Assembly (NCBI GenBank): GCA_965242775.1
Contig: CBDETI010000011.1
Coordinates: forward strand, 62,001 to 126,000
Direction of reading: 5' to 3'
Source: JAWPMT01 sp965242775
Lineage (GTDB): Bacteria; Bacteroidota; Bacteroidia; Cytophagales; Cyclobacteriaceae
Length of the DNA: 64,000 bases
Shown here: in pieces, positions 8,061 through 17,545 of the stretch
How positions within the stretch are numbered: the stretch's first letter is position 1
How the letters are laid out: every line of letters starts with the position of its first letter
Position numbers and translations under genes: made by a program
The notes under the pieces: model-generated
Database searches by the model: none
The model's input: only the letters and a program-made list of their open reading frames with translations
What the model was told of the DNA's origin: nothing

Positions 8061-9389
8061 ATGAGTAAGGACCAAGCCGCCGCGAGCCCAACTTTGGAGC
8101 GAAAACTAGGACCATTGATGCTTTGGGGTCTCGGGGTAGGCTATGTGATTTCAGGGATGTATTTCGGATGGAATCTTGGTCTGGAAAAGGGAGGTACATT
8201 AGGCCTGGGAGTAGCTACGGTATTCATAATCGTGATGTACCTGGCATTCACTTTCAGTTACACGGAGATGGCCTGTGCGATTCCAAAGGCAGGTGGAGCC
8301 TTCGACTATGCTTTGAAGGCCTTTGGAAAACGTGCAGCGTTTTTTGCCGGTATGTCCCAAAACATCGAATTTGTTTTTGCACCGCCGGCCATTGCATTTG
8401 CTATTGGGGCCTATTTATCCTTGTTTTTTCCAGATATCCCTGTTTTAGTATTTGCTATCGGTGCTTACATAATATTTACGGCCCTTAATATTTATGGAGT
8501 GAAGGCCGCAGCTTCCTTTGAGCTGGTGATTACGATCATTGCCGTTTTTGAATTATTGCTTTTTGCGGGATCTGTTTGGGGCGATTTCAATCCAGCCAAC
8601 CTCACAAAGAATGCTCTTCCTAACGGTTGGGGCGGGGCGTTTGCAGCCATCCCGTTTGCCATTTGGTTTTTCCTCGCAATTGAGGGCGTCGCCAATGTGG
8701 CGGAGGAAACAATTAACCCGCAGCGCAATGTGTTGATTGGTTTTGGATCTGCTATTCTTACCTTGGTGGCCCTTTGCCTGTTGACTTTTACTACCTCCAT
8801 AGGCGTGAGTGGTTGGGAAGGTGTGGTTTATGACCAGAACGGAAACCTCTCGGATTCACCTTTGCCATTGGCTATGTCCATCGCCCTGGGTGAAAATCAC
8901 ATCTTGTTTAAAATGGTAGGCGTTATCGGGCTTTTTGGTTTGGTGGCCTCCTTTCATGGAATAATCCTGGCATCAGGAAGAGCAACCTATGAATTCGGGA
9001 AAGAGGGGTTTGCACCTAACTTCCTGGCCAGGATTCACCCAAAATTCAAAACACCCGCCAATGCCCTGCTCATCAACACCGCCATTGGCATAGTCGCCCT
9101 GTTTACTGGAAAAACAGGGGAGATCATTACCGTTGCTTGTTTTGGTGCACTCTCTTTGTATATCATCTCTATGCTTTCAGTGATCAAATTACGGCGGAAT
9201 AACCCCGATTTGGAAAGACCATTTAAGGTTCCCTTATATCCGGTTACCCCGCTGGTGGCACTAACGATAGCACTTGTGGCTTTTGTGGCACTCATTGTCT
9301 ACAACCCGTGGCTTGCCTTGATATACATTGGATTATTGCTTTTTTGCTACTTGTGGTTCATTTTTAATCATAAACCGACACGCCTATGA
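8061..9389 (+). CDS. Ethanolamine permease-like APC transporter
   Basis: 442 residues with about 12 hydrophobic segments, typical of the amino acid/polyamine/organocation superfamily. The N-terminal stretch YVISGMYFGWNLGLEKGGTL, then SYTEMACAIPKAGGAFDYA, closely matches ethanolamine permeases (eat type). The GVANVAEETINPQRNV loop is typical of the family. It is the first gene of a five-gene operon and overlaps the next gene by 4 bp (ATGA). Ethanolamine or a related amino-alcohol is the likely substrate; other small amines are possible. Confidence 0.88.
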   Translation: MSKDQAAASPTLERKLGPLMLWGLGVGYVISGMYFGWNLGLEKGGTLGLGVATVFIIVMYLAFTFSYTEMACAIPKAGGAFDYALKAFGKRAAFFAGMSQNIEFVFAPPAIAFAIGAYLSLFFPDIPVLVFAIGAYIIFTALNIYGVKAAASFELVITIIAVFELLLFAGSVWGDFNPANLTKNALPNGWGGAFAAIPFAIWFFLAIEGVANVAEETINPQRNVLIGFGSAILTLVALCLLTFTTSIGVSGWEGVVYDQNGNLSDSPLPLAMSIALGENHILFKMVGVIGLFGLVASFHGIILASGRATYEFGKEGFAPNFLARIHPKFKTPANALLINTAIGIVALFTGKTGEIITVACFGALSLYIISMLSVIKLRRNNPDLERPFKVPLYPVTPLVALTIALVAFVALIVYNPWLALIYIGLLLFCYLWFIFNHKPTRL

Positions 9390-10759
9390 CCGCCCGCGGA
9401 ATGCTGACACTCGTCACCCTGGAGGAGATGATCCGAGATGATGAAATCGATACAGTCATAGTCGCCTTTACTGATCATTATGGACGGCTGATGGGTAAGC
9501 GATTCGATGCAGAATTCTTCTTGGAATCGGCAGAAGCAGGCACGCACGGTTGCGATTACCTCTTAACCACAGATATGGAAATGGAGCCTGTTCCAGGTTA
9601 TGACTTTGCCAATTGGGATTTGGGCTATGGCGATTTTCACTTGGTTCCGGATTTGAAAACACTCAGAGTGGCGGACTGGTTGACGCGATCTGCATTGGTA
9701 CTTTGCCATGTGGCCCAGCGCACATCACATGATCCGGTTGCACAAGCACCCAGAACCATTTTGCAGCGGCAAATCCAGGCACTTGGCGAGCTAGGTTTTG
9801 AATCAATGGCAGCTTCAGAATTAGAATATTACCTGTTCAAAACCACCTATGAGAACGCACAGAACCAGGGCTTCGCTGATATAAAACCAGCGGGATGGTA
9901 CCTGGAAGATTACCATATTCAGCAAGGATCCAGGACGGAAGATTTCACGGCTGCAGCCCGCAGACACTTGAAGCACTCAGGGGTTCCTGTCGAAAACTCA
10001 AAGGGTGAGTGGGGTCTGGGTCAGCATGAATTGAATGTGAAATACGCACCGACAATGGAGATGGCCGATCGGCATGTGGTGTATAAACAGTGTTTAAAAG
10101 AACTCGCAGATCAGATGGGTCTGTCAGTGACCTTCATGGCCAAATATCATGCCGATCAAGCAGGCTCCAGTTGTCATATCCATATTAGTCTTTGGCAAGA
10201 TGGCCAGAATGCCTTCGTAGGAGAAAAGAGTTTTGGACCTATCAAAGCCTCCGACACCTTCAAACATTTTCTGGCGGGGTGGATCAAATATGCTCCTGAG
10301 GTGATGGTATTTTATGCGCCTACCGTAAATGCCTACAAGCGTTATGTAGATGGAAGTTGGGCACCGACGAGACTCGCTTGGAGCAATGACAATCGAACCG
10401 CCGGGTTTAGGGTTGTTGGTGCCGGCTCCAGCCTTCGGATAGAATGTCGTATCCCGGGAGCGGATTGCAATCCTTACCTGGCGTTTGCAGCGGCTATCGC
10501 CAGCGGGCTTCAAGGAATTAAGGAGCAGGCTGAGCCACCGGCGTGTTTTGAAGGAGACATTTATGCCGCCGAGCACTTGCCGCATGTGCCTAAAACATTG
10601 GCGGAGGCGGTAGGTATTTTTAGTTCAAGTGATTTCGCCCGGTCCGCATTCGGGGATGAAGTCGTTGAACATTATGCGCATTTCTACCGAAAGGAGGTGG
10701 AGGCGTTTCAAAAGGCGGTCACGGACTGGGAAAGAAAAAGGTATTTTGAAAGAATATGA
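9386..10759 (+). CDS. Glutamine synthetase-family gamma-glutamyl-amine ligase (probable glutamate-ethanolamine ligase)
   Basis: 457 residues, glutamine synthetase fold. Beta-grasp N-terminus (FTDHYGRLMGKRF), then catalytic motifs ELEYYLF (first metal Glu), GQHELNVKYA, GSSCHIHISLW (ATP/metal His) and NDNRTAGFRVVG with CRIPGADCNPYLAFAA. The sequence lacks the adenylylation-site region of housekeeping GlnA and resembles PuuA/GlnA4-type enzymes that ligate glutamate to amines using ATP. The 4-bp overlap with an ethanolamine permease gene points to ethanolamine as the amine, giving gamma-glutamylethanolamide. The first ATG (9386) is chosen because of this ATGA coupling. Confidence 0.85.
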   Translation: MTARGMLTLVTLEEMIRDDEIDTVIVAFTDHYGRLMGKRFDAEFFLESAEAGTHGCDYLLTTDMEMEPVPGYDFANWDLGYGDFHLVPDLKTLRVADWLTRSALVLCHVAQRTSHDPVAQAPRTILQRQIQALGELGFESMAASELEYYLFKTTYENAQNQGFADIKPAGWYLEDYHIQQGSRTEDFTAAARRHLKHSGVPVENSKGEWGLGQHELNVKYAPTMEMADRHVVYKQCLKELADQMGLSVTFMAKYHADQAGSSCHIHISLWQDGQNAFVGEKSFGPIKASDTFKHFLAGWIKYAPEVMVFYAPTVNAYKRYVDGSWAPTRLAWSNDNRTAGFRVVGAGSSLRIECRIPGADCNPYLAFAAAIASGLQGIKEQAEPPACFEGDIYAAEHLPHVPKTLAEAVGIFSSSDFARSAFGDEVVEHYAHFYRKEVEAFQKAVTDWERKRYFERI

Positions 10760-10929
10760 GTTGGAATGAATGCCTGGCCTCCTAGGCCTGATGGTGGGCA
10801 GTGCCTGGACAATGGCGGACAGCAGGGATATCCTAAGTTCGACGGATATTGACCTGTCCCCCCAAGCACCTTTTATTTTGAGTGAGAAGTTTTTAAGAGT
10901 AGCACTAACCAAGTAAAGGATACAAACAA

Positions 10930-11697
10930 ATGAAATTGAAAAACAAGGTAGCCTTGATAACCGGTGGTAGCAGCGGTATTGGCAAAGAGACTGTCAGGTT
11001 ATTTGCTGAAGAAGGGGCCAAAGTCGTCATCGCAGATGTGAATGTTGAGGCTGCAGAGGCATTGATTCGGGAATTGTCCAGCCCTAATGTTGTTTTCTTG
11101 AAAACGGATGTTTCCAAAGCCGCCGATTGCCAGGCGATGGTGGATTTTACCGAAAAGAAGTTCGGTAGTTTGCACATACTATTTAACAACGCCGGGATCA
11201 TGCATGCTGCTGACGATAATGCGGAGGCAACCGAGGAGGACATTTGGGACCTGACTATGGATATCAACGCCAAAGGCGTTTTTTTGGGATGTAAGTATGG
11301 GATCCCCGCCTTGAAGCGGGCCGGAGGTGGCGCCATCGTAAATACCGCCTCTTTTGTAGCGTTACTTGGAGCGGCCACCCCGCAAATAGCTTACACCGCA
11401 AGCAAGGGAGCTGTTTTGTCGATGACACGGGAACTTGCGGTGATCCATGCCCGGGAAAATATCCGGATCAATGCGCTCTGTCCGGGGCCATTGAGAACCG
11501 AGTTGCTGATGAAATTTCTCAACACGGAAGAGAAGAAACAAAGAAGACTGGTTCATGTGCCCATGGGACGATTTGGTGAAGCAGCGGAAATGGCCAAGGC
11601 GGCGCTCTACCTTGCCTCCGATGAATCCAGCTATGTGACGGGGACCGAATTCGTCGTAGATGGGGGAATCACTTCGGCTTACGTAACGCCTGAATGA
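10930..11697 (+). CDS. Short-chain dehydrogenase/reductase (SDR)
   Basis: 255 residues, classical SDR. TGGSSGIGK (NAD(P) glycine motif, residues 12-20), an acidic residue after the second strand (VIADVN, suggesting NAD preference), NNAG, catalytic Ser in NTASFVALLG and YTASK (Tyr/Lys). An Asp-rich end FVVDGG is typical of glucose-dehydrogenase-like members. It follows the ligase gene by 170 bp and overlaps the aldehyde dehydrogenase gene by 4 bp. In this operon the reasonable reaction is oxidation of the terminal alcohol of gamma-glutamylethanolamide to the aldehyde. A putrescine pathway would need an amine oxidase at this step, which is absent. Confidence 0.9.
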   Translation: MKLKNKVALITGGSSGIGKETVRLFAEEGAKVVIADVNVEAAEALIRELSSPNVVFLKTDVSKAADCQAMVDFTEKKFGSLHILFNNAGIMHAADDNAEATEEDIWDLTMDINAKGVFLGCKYGIPALKRAGGGAIVNTASFVALLGAATPQIAYTASKGAVLSMTRELAVIHARENIRINALCPGPLRTELLMKFLNTEEKKQRRLVHVPMGRFGEAAEMAKAALYLASDESSYVTGTEFVVDGGITSAYVTPE

Positions 11698-13079
11698 TGG
11701 AAACTTTCAAGGTAATTTCTCCCGTCGACGGGAGTGTTTACTGTGAGCGATCTTTTGCCACTGCCGCTGAAATAGAGAAAACCTTAAAACTAGCAGGGTC
11801 TGTGAAAGACCCATGGAAGCAAACAGATCTCGGAATACGAAGGGAAATTTGCCTTAAGGTTGTCGACTACTTTCAGTCGAATCGGCAGGAAATTGCTGAG
11901 GAGATCAGCTGGCAAATGGGCCGACCAGTTGCCTATGCGCCTTTGGAGTTGACTAAGGGCTTTAAGGAGCGGGCTTTGTTCATGATCGACGCTGCAGAAT
12001 CGGCGTTGAAAGACGTATCTGTGGGTGAGTTGTCTGGTTTCAAGCGGTTTATCCGAAAAGAACCTCTTGGCCCGGTGCTGGTGCTATGCCCTTGGAATTA
12101 CCCTTATCTGACCGCAGTGAATACTGTCATTCCAGCAATTATGGCCGGCAACCCTGTGATTCTGAAGCATGCAGAGCAAACTCCGCTGTGTGCGGAGCGT
12201 TTTCACGAAGCTTTTGATTTTGCTAAAGCACCGGAAGGAGTTTTTCAATACTTGCATTTGTCCCATCCGCAGATTCCTGCGATAATAGCTGATGATCGCA
12301 TTAAAGGAGTATTCTTCACAGGTTCGGTCGAGGGTGGTCAGGCCGTTGATCGTGCTGCAAGCGGGAAGTTTTTATCAAAAGGATTCGAATTGGGAGGCAA
12401 GGACCCTGCTTATGTGGCAGCGGATGCTGCCGTTGCCGGAGCAGCGGAAAACCTCGTTGATGGCGCCTATTTTAATTCAGGACAATCTTGCTGTGGAATT
12501 GAGCGCATTTATGTACACGAGCAAGTTTATGATGACTTCTTGGAGAAATTCAAGCTATTGACCGAACAATACATTGTAGGCAATCCGTTGAAGAAGGAGA
12601 CTACCTTGGGGCCAATGGTTCGTGTTGCTGCGGCCCAGAGAGCTTCGGAACATACGCAGGAAGCAATAAGGCTCGGGGCTGCACATTTGGTGGCGCCTGC
12701 ACATTTCCCTCAACAAGAGTTCCCCTATTTGAATCCGCAAGCTTTGCTGCATGTGGATCATGGCATGCGCATCATGAGGGAAGAAACTTTTGCGCCGATT
12801 GTAGGCATCATGAAAGTCCGTAGCGATCAAGAAGCCATCAGACTGATGAATGACTCTGAATACGGACTCACAGCCTCGATCTGGACCAGCGATATGGAAA
12901 GAGCATTGGCCATTGGAGATGAGGTGACCACTGGTACCTGGTTTATGAATCGTTGTGATTATCTGGACCCTGCCCTTCCTTGGGCCGGAGTAAAAAATTC
13001 AGGAAAAGGATGTACCTTGAGCACGATGGGTTATGATCACCTGACTCGTCCCAAATCATTTCATCTGAAACTTGCCTAA
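11694..13079 (+). CDS. NAD(P)-dependent aldehyde dehydrogenase
   Basis: 461 residues. Signature elements in order: CPWNYPYLTAVNTVIPAIMAG (cofactor Asn and oxyanion region), FTGSVEGG, FELGGKDPAYV (general base Glu near residue 236), NSGQSCCGIERIYVHE (nucleophile Cys near residue 270) and EETFAPIV. Slightly short relative to the 480-500 of many ALDHs. It overlaps the SDR by 4 bp and the amidotransferase by 1 bp. The expected substrate in context is the aldehyde of the gamma-glutamyl adduct, giving gamma-glutamylglycine. Confidence 0.92.
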   Translation: MMETFKVISPVDGSVYCERSFATAAEIEKTLKLAGSVKDPWKQTDLGIRREICLKVVDYFQSNRQEIAEEISWQMGRPVAYAPLELTKGFKERALFMIDAAESALKDVSVGELSGFKRFIRKEPLGPVLVLCPWNYPYLTAVNTVIPAIMAGNPVILKHAEQTPLCAERFHEAFDFAKAPEGVFQYLHLSHPQIPAIIADDRIKGVFFTGSVEGGQAVDRAASGKFLSKGFELGGKDPAYVAADAAVAGAAENLVDGAYFNSGQSCCGIERIYVHEQVYDDFLEKFKLLTEQYIVGNPLKKETTLGPMVRVAAAQRASEHTQEAIRLGAAHLVAPAHFPQQEFPYLNPQALLHVDHGMRIMREETFAPIVGIMKVRSDQEAIRLMNDSEYGLTASIWTSDMERALAIGDEVTTGTWFMNRCDYLDPALPWAGVKNSGKGCTLSTMGYDHLTRPKSFHLKLA

Positions 13080-13768
13080 TGAAAGCTTGCCTGCTTGTCT
13101 GCGACCATGTGCCCGATGAATTTGCGAAGCAACATGGCTCTTACCCTGACATGTTCCGTAGGGTATTTGGGAATCTCCAAATGGACCCTTTTTTTATTTG
13201 CGATGGACTATTTCCTGACCTGAAGGATTTTGACGTGTTTATTTGCACAGGTTCCAGGTCCTCCGTTTATGATCCAGAGGATTGGATTTATGCGTTGGGA
13301 TCCTTGATGACCGACATTGAAGCCTTTGGAAAAAAGTTTATAGGCGTTTGCTTCGGACATCAAATGATTGCCCACGCCCTGGGAGGCAAAGTGGGTCCTG
13401 CGAGAGGCGGTTGGAATATTGGTATCCATGACTTTAGAGTCATTGCTGAAAAGGATTGGATGAAGCCGAAAAGAAAAAAATTCAGTATTCCCATGTTGTG
13501 TCAGGATCATGTGGTGGAGTTGCCTCCGTATGGAGAAGTATTGGCTGAAAGCATTTATTGTCCTTATGCAGCTCTGCAGGTTGGGAATAATTTCTTGGGT
13601 TTTCAGGGACATCCCGAGTTCACCAAAAATTATGATAAGGCCGTTTACGACTCCCGGGCCGATAGAATTGATCCCGACAAAATTGAGGAAGCCGATAAAA
13701 CCATGAATCGAAAAATAGATCCTGCCTTAATAGAATCATGGGTGATGAATTTCCTAAAAAGCCACTGA
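13079..13768 (+). CDS. Class I glutamine amidotransferase-like hydrolase (probable gamma-glutamyl hydrolase)
   Basis: 229 residues. Nucleophile elbow GVCFGHQ (Cys91), then the His/Glu pair in FQGHPEFT, give a complete Cys-His-Glu triad of class I amidotransferases. No synthetase domain is fused or adjacent, so a stand-alone hydrolase is likely. The start overlaps the ALDH stop (TAATG). In the context of a gamma-glutamylation operon it is expected to cleave the gamma-glutamyl bond, releasing glutamate and, for ethanolamine, glycine. It is a functional analogue of PuuD. Confidence 0.85.
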   Translation: MKACLLVCDHVPDEFAKQHGSYPDMFRRVFGNLQMDPFFICDGLFPDLKDFDVFICTGSRSSVYDPEDWIYALGSLMTDIEAFGKKFIGVCFGHQMIAHALGGKVGPARGGWNIGIHDFRVIAEKDWMKPKRKKFSIPMLCQDHVVELPPYGEVLAESIYCPYAALQVGNNFLGFQGHPEFTKNYDKAVYDSRADRIDPDKIEEADKTMNRKIDPALIESWVMNFLKSH

Positions 13769-13836
13769 CATCAGGGAAGTTTTCAGAGCAGGATAATTTT
13801 TCTTGGAACCTCCGGCGGAAATCTGGGAGCGGCAGT

Positions 13837-13844
13837 TAAATTTG
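13837..13844 (+). promoter_or_regulatory. Bacteroidota -7 element upstream of carB
   Basis: TAAATTTG matches the TAnnTTTG consensus, 36 bp before the carB ATG. No good -33 TTTG at the right distance, so confidence is modest. Confidence 0.35.
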
Positions 13845-13879
13845 CGAGAATTTGTACCTACCAAAAATAAATCTTTCAC

Positions 13880-16693
13880 ATGCCCAGAGACACCTCCATT
13901 AAGTCAGTTTTGATTATAGGCAGCGGACCCATCGTCATAGGTCAGGCTTGCGAGTTTGACTATTCAGGATCACAAGCTTCCAGGGCGCTAAAAGAGGAAG
14001 GCATTGAGGTGACACTCATAAATTCCAATCCGGCGACCATCATGACCGATCCGGTTACGGCAGATAATATCTACTTGTTGCCTCTCAACAAAAAATCTAT
14101 CAGGGAGGTCCTGGGCAAACATAAAATTGACGCGGTACTCCCTACAATGGGTGGCCAAACTGCTCTCAACCTGGCCATTGAATGCGAGCAGGCTGGGATT
14201 TGGGACAAGTATGGGGTGCGAATGATCGGCGTGGATATCAAAGCCATAGAGACCACTGAAGACAGAGAAAAATTCCGACTAAAAATGCACGAACTGGGGG
14301 TAGGTGTGTGTAGAGGAGAAACAGCGACTTCATTTCTAAAGGGTAAAGAAATCGCCCAGGAAATAGGATTTCCGTTGGTGATTCGGCCTTCGTTTACACT
14401 CGGTGGCTACGGAGGTGGTTTCGTCAATGATCCGGAAGATTTTGACAAAGCACTGGATCGTGGATTGAAAGCCTCGCCGATTCACGAGGTGCTGGTGGAG
14501 CAAAGCATATTGGGTTGGAAGGAATATGAACTAGAGCTACTAAGAGATAATATTGGCAATATCATCATCATCTGCTCCATCGAGAACTTTGATCCGATGG
14601 GGGTACACACAGGTGATTCGATCACCGTAGCTCCAGCGATGACATTACCTGATACTGTTTATCAGGAAATGAGGGACCTGGCCAAGAAAATGATGAATGG
14701 GATTGGCCAATTCGCCGGCGGATGTAATGTGCAATTTTCTGTAAGCCCGGAAACAGACGAAATCATAGGTATTGAAATCAATCCGCGGGTTTCAAGGTCC
14801 TCGGCACTAGCATCAAAGGCAACTGGTTATCCGATTGCGAAGATAGCGGCCAAACTTGCGATAGGCTACAACCTTGATGAGTTAGAAAATCAGATCACTA
14901 AAACTACCTCCGCACTGTTTGAACCTGCACTGGACTATGTGATCGTGAAAATCCCAAGGTGGAACTTTGACAAGTTCAAAGGAGCTGATCGCAAACTTGG
15001 GTTGCAGATGAAGGCGGTTGGTGAGGCGATGGGAATCGGTCGCAATTTTCAGGAAGCCCTTCAAAAAGCATGTCAATCCCTTGAGATCAAGCGAAATGGC
15101 CTGGGTGCAGATGGCAGGGAACTGACCGACCAGGCGGCCATTCTTCATAGTCTCGAAAACCCTTCGTGGGATCGGTTATTCCATGTATATGACGCCTTCA
15201 AGCTCGGGATACCTTTCAAGACCATTTACAAACTCAGCAAAATCGACCCTTGGTTCCTCAATCAAATAGAGGAACTTATATTGCTTGAAAAAGAAATAGA
15301 AAAGTTCACTGTCCACAACATCCCTGCAACCCTGCTGCGAGAGGCGAAGATGAAAGGGTATGCTGACCGGCAGATCGCTCATCTGCTCAAGTGTCTCGAG
15401 AGTGAGGTGTACAAAAAGCGCAATACAGAAGGTATTCGCCGGGTCTACAAATTGGTTGACACGTGTGCCGCTGAATTTGAGGCACAGACACCTTATTATT
15501 ACTCCACGTTTGCTGAAGAAAACGAATCGACAGTCTCTGACAAGAAGAAGGTGCTTGTCCTGGGGTCGGGGCCCAATCGTATAGGCCAGGGAATTGAGTT
15601 TGACTACTCCTGTGTACATGGCGTTTTAGCAGCTCGGGAAGCGGGTTATGAGACAATTATGATCAACTGCAACCCGGAAACAGTGTCCACTGACTTTGAT
15701 GTGGCCGATAAGCTATATTTCGAGCCGGTTTTCTGGGAGCACATTTATGACATTATCCAACTGGAGAAGCCAGATGGAGTGATCGTGCAGTTGGGTGGCC
15801 AAACCGCATTGAAGCTGGCAGAAAAAATGGATAGATATGGTATCAAGATTCTGGGTACCACTTTTGAAGCACTGGACTTGGCAGAAGATCGGGGCCGGTT
15901 TTCCGATCTGCTAAAGGAACTTGATATTCCTTATCCCAAGTATGGAACCATAGAAGATGCCGATGAGGCATTGGAATTGTCCAAAGAAATAGGTTTTCCA
16001 CTATTGGTCAGGCCATCTTATGTACTTGGTGGGCAGAGCATGAAAATTGTGATCAATGAACAGGAGCTCGAGCAACACGTCGTGAATCTTCTTCAGAAAA
16101 AACTCGACGGGCGAATATTGCTTGATCATTTCCTGGAAGGGGCGATCGAGGCGGAGGCTGACGCTATTTGTGATGGTGAGGATGTTTATATAATCGGTAT
16201 CATGCAACACATTGAGCCAGCCGGAATCCATTCCGGAGATTCATATGCTGTATTGCCTCCTTATAATCTTGGGGATTTTGTCATGCGCCAGATAGAAGAC
16301 TATACCAAGCGCATTGCCTTGGCGCTAAAAACTGTTGGGTTGATCAACATTCAGTTTGCCATTAAAGATGATAGGGTTTTCATCATTGAGGCCAATCCTC
16401 GGGCTTCAAGGACCGTCCCTTTCATTTGTAAAGCCTACCAGGAGCCCTATGTGAACTATGCCACCAAGGTCATTTTGGGAGAAAAGAAGATCAAGGATTT
16501 TGACTTCAAACCAGTGAAGAAAGGTTATGCAATAAAAGAACCGGTGTTCTCCTTCAATAAATTCCCAAATGTCAACAAAGAACTCGGTCCGGAAATGAAA
16601 TCCACGGGAGAAGCCATCTACTTTATCGATGATCTCATGGATGATTATTTCCTAGATATTTATGCAGAACGAAACCACTACCTCAGTAGATAG
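13880..16693 (+). CDS. carB: Carbamoyl-phosphate synthase large subunit, lacking the C-terminal MGS domain
   Basis: 937 residues with both CPSase halves: each begins with a pre-ATP-grasp motif (SGPIVIGQACEFDYSG near residue 14; GSGPNRIGQGIEFDYSC near 558) followed by an ATP-grasp domain, with an oligomerisation domain between. It synthesises carbamoyl phosphate for pyrimidines and arginine. The E. coli subunit is about 1073 residues; here the protein stops right after the second ATP-grasp half (DYFLDIYAERNHYLSR), so the methylglyoxal-synthase-like allosteric domain binding UMP/ornithine is missing. The stop is followed by the DUF4834 gene rather than displaced MGS coding sequence, so this appears to be the native length, as in other Bacteroidota. 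carA is not in the window. Confidence 0.97.
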   Translation: MPRDTSIKSVLIIGSGPIVIGQACEFDYSGSQASRALKEEGIEVTLINSNPATIMTDPVTADNIYLLPLNKKSIREVLGKHKIDAVLPTMGGQTALNLAIECEQAGIWDKYGVRMIGVDIKAIETTEDREKFRLKMHELGVGVCRGETATSFLKGKEIAQEIGFPLVIRPSFTLGGYGGGFVNDPEDFDKALDRGLKASPIHEVLVEQSILGWKEYELELLRDNIGNIIIICSIENFDPMGVHTGDSITVAPAMTLPDTVYQEMRDLAKKMMNGIGQFAGGCNVQFSVSPETDEIIGIEINPRVSRSSALASKATGYPIAKIAAKLAIGYNLDELENQITKTTSALFEPALDYVIVKIPRWNFDKFKGADRKLGLQMKAVGEAMGIGRNFQEALQKACQSLEIKRNGLGADGRELTDQAAILHSLENPSWDRLFHVYDAFKLGIPFKTIYKLSKIDPWFLNQIEELILLEKEIEKFTVHNIPATLLREAKMKGYADRQIAHLLKCLESEVYKKRNTEGIRRVYKLVDTCAAEFEAQTPYYYSTFAEENESTVSDKKKVLVLGSGPNRIGQGIEFDYSCVHGVLAAREAGYETIMINCNPETVSTDFDVADKLYFEPVFWEHIYDIIQLEKPDGVIVQLGGQTALKLAEKMDRYGIKILGTTFEALDLAEDRGRFSDLLKELDIPYPKYGTIEDADEALELSKEIGFPLLVRPSYVLGGQSMKIVINEQELEQHVVNLLQKKLDGRILLDHFLEGAIEAEADAICDGEDVYIIGIMQHIEPAGIHSGDSYAVLPPYNLGDFVMRQIEDYTKRIALALKTVGLINIQFAIKDDRVFIIEANPRASRTVPFICKAYQEPYVNYATKVILGEKKIKDFDFKPVKKGYAIKEPVFSFNKFPNVNKELGPEMKSTGEAIYFIDDLMDDYFLDIYAERNHYLSR

Positions 16694-16707
16694 GTTAAAT
16701 AAGGCAT

Positions 16708-16941
16708 ATGCTTAAGTTTTTTCTTCTTGTTTTCATAGTCAGTTACGCCATTTTCAAGGTTGGTGGATTGCTCTTCAAGGTGGCTACCCTCGGAGGGAAA
16801 GCCACCACGCGGAACCAACGACAGAATGCTCCGAGAAAACCCAATGGGTCCAATGTCGAAATAGATTTTGTCCCCCAAGACAAGAAAAAAGAGGGCCATA
16901 TTCAGGGAGGGGAATACGTCGATTACGAGGAGGTCAAATAG
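16708..16941 (+). CDS. DUF4834-family small membrane protein
   Basis: 77 residues. One N-terminal hydrophobic segment (MLKFFLLVFIVSYAIFKVGG), then a basic linker and the conserved tail VEIDFVPQ...QGGEYVDYEEVK, which is the signature of the Bacteroidota-specific DUF4834 family. Function unknown. It starts 14 bp after carB and is probably co-transcribed. Confidence 0.8.
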   Translation: MLKFFLLVFIVSYAIFKVGGLLFKVATLGGKATTRNQRQNAPRKPNGSNVEIDFVPQDKKKEGHIQGGEYVDYEEVK

Positions 16942-16962
16942 TCAATTATTCATAAACGACTC

Positions 16963-17001
16963 ATTATCAGGTAGTAGGATTGCCTTATATCTACTGATAA
17001 T
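16963..17001. repeat. Inverted repeat (possible hairpin after the carB operon)
   Basis: ATTATCAG-GTAG and CTAC-TGATAAT form an 11-bp stem with one bulged G, in the gap after the DUF4834 gene. There is no strong T-run after it, so it is only a weak terminator candidate. Confidence 0.45.
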
Positions 17002-17087
17002 CTAAGAAAATCTGCCACTGGTCGAATTATTTTGACCATTTCATGGATTAAATTAAAAATTTGTCCACGTCACCTAAATCTCAGATT

Positions 17088-17519
17088 ATGAAGCGTTTAA
17101 GAAAATCGTTGTTAGTCGCCGCCATGATTTTGACAACATCCTATGCAGTGAATGGGCAAGCTACCGAGCAGCAAGAGCTACTTGCCGCTAAGCAAATGGA
17201 CATTATCGCTGCCCTGGACGCAAGAAATTTTAAAGCCGCCAAAGAGGTAATCGCGGAATTTCTACCACTGCTGAAGAAAGAGCAGAAACTCCTGCTAAAA
17301 CAAATAGCTGTTTTCAAAAAGAAAGACGGAGATGAAGGTACTGCTACCGCCTTGGAAAATCGCTACACCAAACGCGGGGACCTCTATGAAAATTTGAAGA
17401 AAGTATTGTCTGTCTCTCCCTCGGCTTTGCGTGTAAGGAGTGGCATCGTTTCTAAAGATCTCCGTTCTTTTGATTTTTCAGGAGCACCTGTGACAGGCTC
17501 GCTGGCAAAAAACAACTGA
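17088..17519 (+). CDS. Secreted hypothetical protein
   Basis: 143 residues from ATG 17088 (an upstream in-frame TTG at 17061 would disrupt the signal peptide). Signal peptide MKRLRKSLLVAAMILTTSYA, then an almost entirely helical, Lys/Glu/Ala-rich sequence (ELLAAKQMDIIAALDARNFK, LLKKEQKLLLKQIAVFKKKDG) that could form a short coiled coil. No family recognised. Confidence 0.65.
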   Translation: MKRLRKSLLVAAMILTTSYAVNGQATEQQELLAAKQMDIIAALDARNFKAAKEVIAEFLPLLKKEQKLLLKQIAVFKKKDGDEGTATALENRYTKRGDLYENLKKVLSVSPSALRVRSGIVSKDLRSFDFSGAPVTGSLAKNN

Positions 17520-17545
17520 GAGAGAGAATCCCGCAATTACTTTTA

